Below are positions 60,178-64,000 of a DNA stretch of 64,000 bases, one piece after another; the first letter of the stretch is position 1; each line of letters opens with the position of its first letter. The notes beneath the pieces are model-generated. The model saw only the letters and a program-made list of their open reading frames with translations. It was not told the origin of the DNA and made no database searches. The position numbers and the translations under genes are program-made. The DNA comes from Clostridiaceae bacterium Marseille-Q4143 (GTDB lineage Bacteria; Bacillota; Clostridia; Lachnospirales; Lachnospiraceae), in assembly GCA_018228645.1 (NCBI GenBank), contig CP073693.1, positions 1,988,253-2,052,252 of the forward strand, written 5' to 3'.

Positions 60178-62503
60178 ACGTGACCGGAAAGATTACCATG
60201 CGGTTGGAAAATGCATTCCGAAGAAAGATTCTGAGCAGCTGCTCCTTGGAAAACCGGTATTCATGGATGATATTGTGCATGAGGACTGTCTGGTGGTGAA
60301 GATTTTGAGAAGTCCCCATGCTCACGCCCTGATCGAAGATATCAATACGGCAGCAGCAATGAAAGTACCGGGCATTGTGGCAGTTTATACATGGAAGGAT
60401 GTACCGCAGAACCGATTCAGTATTGCAGGACAGACCTTCCCGGAGCCGTCCCCCTATGACCGTCTCATTCTTGACCAGAGAGTCCGGAGTGTAGGTGATG
60501 CAGTGGCAATTGTAGCCGGAGAAACAGAAAAAGCAGTGGACAAAGCACTTCGTGTCATCAAAGTTAAATATCAGGTGTTGGAACCGGTGCTGGATTTCCG
60601 CAAGGCCCTTGACAATCCGGTGCTGGTGCATCCGGAGGATAACTGGATGTCCCATGGAAATACCGGTGATGTGAAGAAAAATCTCATTCATCATGAGGAG
60701 GATGCTCATGGTGATGTGGAAGCAGTGCTCGCTGACTGCGAAGAAGTCATTGAGCATACGTACCGGATTAAAGCTGCTCAGCAGGGGTATATGGAGACGA
60801 TCCGTGCTTACTGTGAAATTGACCGTTACGGACGACTTCACTGCATTAGTTCTACCCAGATTGTCTTCCATCTGCGCCGTATCCTTGCCACGGCTCTTGG
60901 CATTCCCAAATCCAAGGTCCGTGCTGAAAAACCGCGGATCGGCGGTGGGTTTGGTGCCAAGCAGACGGCAGTCTGTGAGGTGTATCCGGCGTTTGTCACC
61001 TGGATGACCAAACGACCCAGCAAGATTATTTACAGCAGAAGAGAATGCCAGACCATTGCGTCACCCCGTCATGAGATGGAGGTAACCGTTCGTCTGGGCG
61101 CTATGAAGGACGGACATATCCGTGCCATTGACCTTTATACACTGTCCAATGGAGGTGCTTATGGAGAGCACAGCACGACGACGGTAGGACTGTCAGGTCA
61201 CAAAGCAATTCCTCTCTATACGGGTGGCTGTGAGGCAACCCGATTTTCCTGTGATGTGGTCTACACCAATGTGCAGGCGGCAGGTGCGTACCGTGGTTAC
61301 GGTGCGACCCAGGGAATTTTCGCACTGGAGTCCACGGTCAATGAACTGGCAGAGAAGCTTCATATGGATCCGGTAGAACTTCGAATGAAAAATATTGTGC
61401 GGGAAGGCATGTTTATGCCGGCATATTTTGGAGAGACAGCCAATGCCTGCGCACTTGACCGCTGTATCGAACATTGTGCTGACAATTTCCACTGGAAAGA
61501 AAAATATCCGGTGAGAGATATGGGCAACGGTAAAGTGCGGGCATCCGGTATGGCCATTGCCATGCAGGGCTCCTGTATTTCTAATGTAGATGTCGGGTCC
61601 TGTACACTGAAGCTTTCCGATGAAGGAACTTATAATATGATGATCGGTGCAGCAGATATGGGTACCGGATGTGATACGATTCTGGCGCAGATGGCAGCGG
61701 AAGTACTGGACTGTGAGCCGGATCAGATCGTAGTCTTCGGTGCAGATACGGATGCGTCTCCTTATGATTCCGGTTCCTATGCCTCCTCCACAACCTATAT
61801 TACCGGTATGGCAACGCAGAATGCGGCTATGGAACTGCGGGGAAATATTATGAAGATTGGAGCCCAGCTTCTTGAATGCCTGCCGGAAGAGGTGGAATTT
61901 GACGGTGAAAAAGTCTATCTCGTAAATGGGGATAAATCTGTCAGCCTGGCAGATATTGCCACCAAATCCCAGGTCAATAACCTGATTCCGGTAGATGTGA
62001 CCGCAACCTATTCTTCACCGGTCTCTCCGCCTCCCTATATGGTCGGCATGGTGGAAATTGAACTCGACAAAGAGACCGGAAGCGTGAAAATCCTTGATTA
62101 TGAAGCTGTCGTGGACTGCGGTATCCCGGTCAATCCGAATCTGGCGAGAGTCCAGACAGAAGGCGGCATTGGACAGGGGATCGGTATGGCACTCTATGAA
62201 AATGTCAGCTACAATGCCAATGGAAAAATCGCAGAAGGCGATTTCATGCAGTATAAGATTCCTACCCGTCAGGATGTGGGAAATATTCATGTGGAATTTG
62301 AGACCAGCTATGAACCGTCGGGACCCTTCGGTGTCAAATCTATCGGTGAGATCGTTATTAATACGCCAGCTCCGGCACTGGCCCATGCCATCTACCGTGC
62401 AACCGGTGTGTGGCACAGAACTGTACCGTTCACCCCGGAAAAAATTCTTATGGGTATGATTGATCCGGAATGGAAAGAGACCGATCACCGGGTAAAAGAA
62501 TAG
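60164..62503 (+). CDS. Selenium-dependent molybdenum hydroxylase large subunit (xanthine dehydrogenase family)
   Basis: 779 residues from ATG 60164 with AAGGAG 8 bp upstream. The N-terminal domain has MDDIVHEDCLVVKILRSPHAHALI; the Mo-binding domain has IGGGFGAKQ, GAYRGYGATQG, MQGSCISNVDVGS and the active-site region FGVKSIGEIVINTPAPALAHAI with the catalytic Glu. The GGFGAKQ, AYRGYG and GE motifs bind molybdopterin-cytosine dinucleotide. The operon (yqeB, yqeC, selD, yedF) implies a labile Se ligand. Substrate is probably xanthine or a purine, from the adjacent permeases; this is inference. Confidence 0.93.
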   Translation: MKEFERDRKDYHAVGKCIPKKDSEQLLLGKPVFMDDIVHEDCLVVKILRSPHAHALIEDINTAAAMKVPGIVAVYTWKDVPQNRFSIAGQTFPEPSPYDRLILDQRVRSVGDAVAIVAGETEKAVDKALRVIKVKYQVLEPVLDFRKALDNPVLVHPEDNWMSHGNTGDVKKNLIHHEEDAHGDVEAVLADCEEVIEHTYRIKAAQQGYMETIRAYCEIDRYGRLHCISSTQIVFHLRRILATALGIPKSKVRAEKPRIGGGFGAKQTAVCEVYPAFVTWMTKRPSKIIYSRRECQTIASPRHEMEVTVRLGAMKDGHIRAIDLYTLSNGGAYGEHSTTTVGLSGHKAIPLYTGGCEATRFSCDVVYTNVQAAGAYRGYGATQGIFALESTVNELAEKLHMDPVELRMKNIVREGMFMPAYFGETANACALDRCIEHCADNFHWKEKYPVRDMGNGKVRASGMAIAMQGSCISNVDVGSCTLKLSDEGTYNMMIGAADMGTGCDTILAQMAAEVLDCEPDQIVVFGADTDASPYDSGSYASSTTYITGMATQNAAMELRGNIMKIGAQLLECLPEEVEFDGEKVYLVNGDKSVSLADIATKSQVNNLIPVDVTATYSSPVSPPPYMVGMVEIELDKETGSVKILDYEAVVDCGIPVNPNLARVQTEGGIGQGIGMALYENVSYNANGKIAEGDFMQYKIPTRQDVGNIHVEFETSYEPSGPFGVKSIGEIVINTPAPALAHAIYRATGVWHRTVPFTPEKILMGMIDPEWKETDHRVKE

Positions 62504-63202
62504 ATGATACATGTGATTTATATGGCGGCTGGAAACAGCCGCCGTTTTGGAAGTAATAAGCTGTTATATCTGTATGAAGGTAAGCCTTTGTACAGGCATG
62601 GCCTGGAGTTGTTGCTGAAATTAAAGCAGGAGATGGGAGAGAAGCTGACCGTCACTGTTGTGACCCAGTATGCGGAGATTTTGGAGGAAGTACAGGACAT
62701 CTTTGAAAGATGCGGGATGGCAGGCATGCAGGCAGTGTTCTGCGAGGAGAGCAGGCTGGGAGCATCTTATACGATCCGGGCAGGAATTGAGGCGGTCATC
62801 TCACAGGATCCGGTCTCTGGACAGCCGAAAGAAGGGCAGTCCATGATGGGAGAGAAGGACTATCTCATGTTTATGGTAGCAGATCAGCCCCATCTTACCT
62901 TGGACAGTGTCCGAAAACTGATCCGGACAGCAGTCAGCTGTGAGCAGTCAGCTTTCTCCGGGCCATTGGCAGAGGAATGTTCCCGATGGGAGACCCTGTC
63001 CCTCCGCTGCGGCAGCACCCCCGGCAATCCCTGCATGTTCCGCGCAGATCTTATCCCGGAGCTTATGTCCCTCACCGGCGACCAGGGAGGACGGAAGGTA
63101 CTGAAGCAGCGTGCCTGTAAATATGTAGATATTCTTGATAAGAGAGAACTGGAAGATGTGGATGAGATGTTGCAGGTTACGGAAAATCTGGGAGAGAAGT
63201 GA
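62504..63202 (+). CDS. MocA-like molybdenum cofactor nucleotidyltransferase
   Basis: 232 residues, starting 1 bp after the large-subunit stop. The MobA-like fold begins IYMAAGNSRRFGSNKLLYLYEGKPLYRH (the nucleotide-binding AAGxSxRFGxxK motif), and FMVADQPHLTLDSVRKLI is the metal-binding DQP segment. MocA adds CMP to molybdopterin, the cofactor form used by xanthine dehydrogenase-family enzymes. Its last codons lie in the left arm of a large hairpin. Confidence 0.9.
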   Translation: MIHVIYMAAGNSRRFGSNKLLYLYEGKPLYRHGLELLLKLKQEMGEKLTVTVVTQYAEILEEVQDIFERCGMAGMQAVFCEESRLGASYTIRAGIEAVISQDPVSGQPKEGQSMMGEKDYLMFMVADQPHLTLDSVRKLIRTAVSCEQSAFSGPLAEECSRWETLSLRCGSTPGNPCMFRADLIPELMSLTGDQGGRKVLKQRACKYVDILDKRELEDVDEMLQVTENLGEK

Positions 63203-63328
63203 CATTCTGTGAAAGGAACGTCCGCAGTCCCAGTACTTCATGAGAACGAGTCAGAGACGATGTTCGAATGTTAGTACTGTTGGATCGAGGACTTAGCGCG
63301 AGCGGTTCCGCTCACAGAATGTCACTTC
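63196..63328. repeat. 133-bp nested hairpin element after the hydroxylase operon
   Basis: A perfect 17-bp inverted repeat bounds it (63196-63212 and 63312-63328, GAAGTGACATTCTGTGA and its complement). Inside, GGAAC/GGTTCC, GTCC/GGAC, CAGTACT/AGTACTG, CAT/ATG and GAAC/GTTC stems nest in order around a central loop. The mocA-like stop codon is in the left arm. There is no T tract. It could be a small non-autonomous mobile element or a structured RNA. Confidence 0.8.
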
Positions 63329-63395
63329 GGTTGGTCAGTTTGTTCGTGATCTGCAACATTGCTCCCGGGTTTTTCAAAAAAATTTAAAGAAAGGG

Positions 63396-63424
63396 TTGCT
63401 CTTTTCTAATAACCGTGGTAGCAT
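63396..63424 (+). promoter_or_regulatory. Promoter of lysine riboswitch transcript
   Basis: TTGCTC (63396-63401), a 17-bp spacer and TAGCAT (63419-63424) with a TGG extension. Confidence 0.55.
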
Positions 63425-63445
63425 AGCAGAAAAAGAAAACGTAAA

Positions 63446-63611
63446 AATGATAGAGGCGCGGGCTTCATGAGTACAGACTGATACAGGTCGGAAACTGTCA
63501 GTTAGGGAAAGGGAATACCGCCGAAGAGATCCGGACATTTCCGAAGAAAGGATTTCTGGTCTGCCGCAGAAGATGTGTCAGACTGTCACAGGACTGTGGA
63601 GAGCTATCATT
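63446..63611 (+). promoter_or_regulatory. Lysine riboswitch (L box) aptamer
   Basis: P1 is AATGATAG (63446-63453) with CTATCATT (63604-63611). Conserved L-box segments are in place: GAGGCGCGGGCTTCATGAGTA after P1, GTTAGGGAAAGGGAATACC then GCCGAAG in the middle, and CTGTCACAGGACTGTGGAGAG before the closing strand. Lysine binding should favour the terminator that follows. Confidence 0.92.
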
Positions 63612-63630
63612 GGTCAGACAAAATTATAAG

Positions 63631-63677
63631 GCCATGAACGCAGTCAAAAGAATTGTGTTCATGGCTTTTCTTGTTTC
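63631..63677 (+). terminator. Riboswitch expression-platform terminator
   Basis: GCCATGAAC (63631-63639) pairs with GTTCATGGC (63657-63665), followed by TTTTCTTGTTT. It lies between the aptamer and the start of the antiporter gene. Confidence 0.88.
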
Positions 63678-63718
63678 TGGATCTATCATGTTTACAAAAG
63701 AAGGGAGAACTTTTCGTT

Positions 63719-64000
63719 ATGGATTATGTACCTGCTATGTACGCCACATTTTGGGCGCTTGTACCACCGGTTGTGGCAATCGCGCTCGCACTGATCACCA
63801 AGGAGGTGTATTCCTCACTGTTCCTTGGAATTTTAGTTGGAGGCCTGTTCTATTCAGGCTTTAGTTTTGAAGGAACTATCGTTCACATTTTCCAGGACGG
63901 TGTTGTAAGTGTGCTGTCTGACAGTTACAACGTCGGCATTCTGATTTTCCTGGTTATCCTGGGAGCAATCGTGTGCCTGATGAATAAGGCAGGCGGTTCT
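63719..64000 (+). CDS. NhaC-type Na+/H+ antiporter family protein, probable lysine transporter (cut by window edge)
   Basis: The ATG at 63719 follows AAGGGAG; 94 codons are visible before the right edge. The sequence has a hydrophobic start MDYVPAMYATFWALVPPVVAIALALITKEVYSSLFLGILVGGLFYSG, then ILIFLVILGAIVCLMNKAGGS, matching the first two to three helices of NhaC-family proteins, where KEVYxSLxxGILxGGL is characteristic. Control by a lysine riboswitch points to lysine transport rather than simple Na+/H+ exchange; such NhaC-like genes have been called lysW. Confidence 0.87.
   Translation, partial: MDYVPAMYATFWALVPPVVAIALALITKEVYSSLFLGILVGGLFYSGFSFEGTIVHIFQDGVVSVLSDSYNVGILIFLVILGAIVCLMNKAGGS

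Noticed and set aside
63255..63285. GTTCGAATG resembling a tRNA T-arm
   Set aside because: It is part of the nested stems of the 133-bp element. No acceptor stem, anticodon arm or D arm can be drawn.
1..64000. CRISPR arrays, rRNA, tRNA, tmRNA and complete insertion sequences
   Set aside because: No regularly spaced repeats, RNA gene cores or transposase genes were seen; smpB is present but no ssrA-like sequence follows it.

Overview
The window looks like chromosome from an endospore-forming gut member of the Lachnospiraceae, probably Blautia or a close relative. The placement is inference. It rests on moderate GC content, strong AGGAGG-type ribosome binding sites, a complete spoIIIAA-AH operon, a group B [FeFe] hydrogenase, a BioY vitamin transporter, NCS2 purine transporters and a labile-selenium molybdenum hydroxylase cluster. 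No rRNA, tRNA or CRISPR array was seen. Both ends cut genes: a pyrroline-5-carboxylate reductase-like gene at the left and an NhaC-type antiporter at the right.

Layout. 1-7.5 kb: housekeeping and redox genes (ProC-like end, methyltransferase, hydrogenase, bioY with a BirA-like operator, DtxR regulator, a VWA/MoxR pair, phosphodiesterase). 7.6-10.2 kb: polar amino acid ABC transporter. 10.2-15.9 kb: secG-rnr-smpB and rpsO-pnp, a translation and RNA-turnover block with structured leaders. 16-26.2 kb: a surface-pilus island in the order adhesin, SipA-like protein, FctA-like major pilin, class B sortase, FctB-like pilin, as in the streptococcal FCT region. It is preceded by an intact tyrosine recombinase and a 288-bp segment bounded by 26-bp inverted repeats, and followed by a decayed tyrosine recombinase. 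26.7-31.2 kb: spoIIIA operon. 31.3-36.4 kb: thioredoxin/Fe-S membrane module divergent from a two-component system. 36.5-50.2 kb: mixed genes, including a Lon-like AAA protein without a protease domain, a FadR-family regulator beside a dehydrogenase gene with a matching operator, BrnQ, a SprT-like protein and an amidase lipoprotein. 50.3-63.2 kb: two nucleobase permeases, then a continuous operon for a selenium-dependent molybdenum hydroxylase (yqeC, yqeB, xdhC-like, NifS-like, selD, yedF, DUF3343, three hydroxylase subunits, mocA-like). 63.2-64 kb: a 133-bp nested hairpin element, then a lysine riboswitch controlling the NhaC-type transporter.

How they work together. The most distinctive region is the pilus island. 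The recombinase gene lies 14 bp from two oppositely oriented sites, each built of two 11-bp arms around a 4-bp centre. The DNA between the sites carries a strong terminator aimed at the pilus operon in the orientation given here. This predicts a phase-variable pilus that is switched off in this copy. The SipA-like protein has Asp48 and Gly85 where a signal peptidase needs Ser and Lys, which is the non-catalytic pattern reported for streptococcal SipA. The selenium cluster links purine uptake to a hydroxylase that probably acts on xanthine or a related purine.
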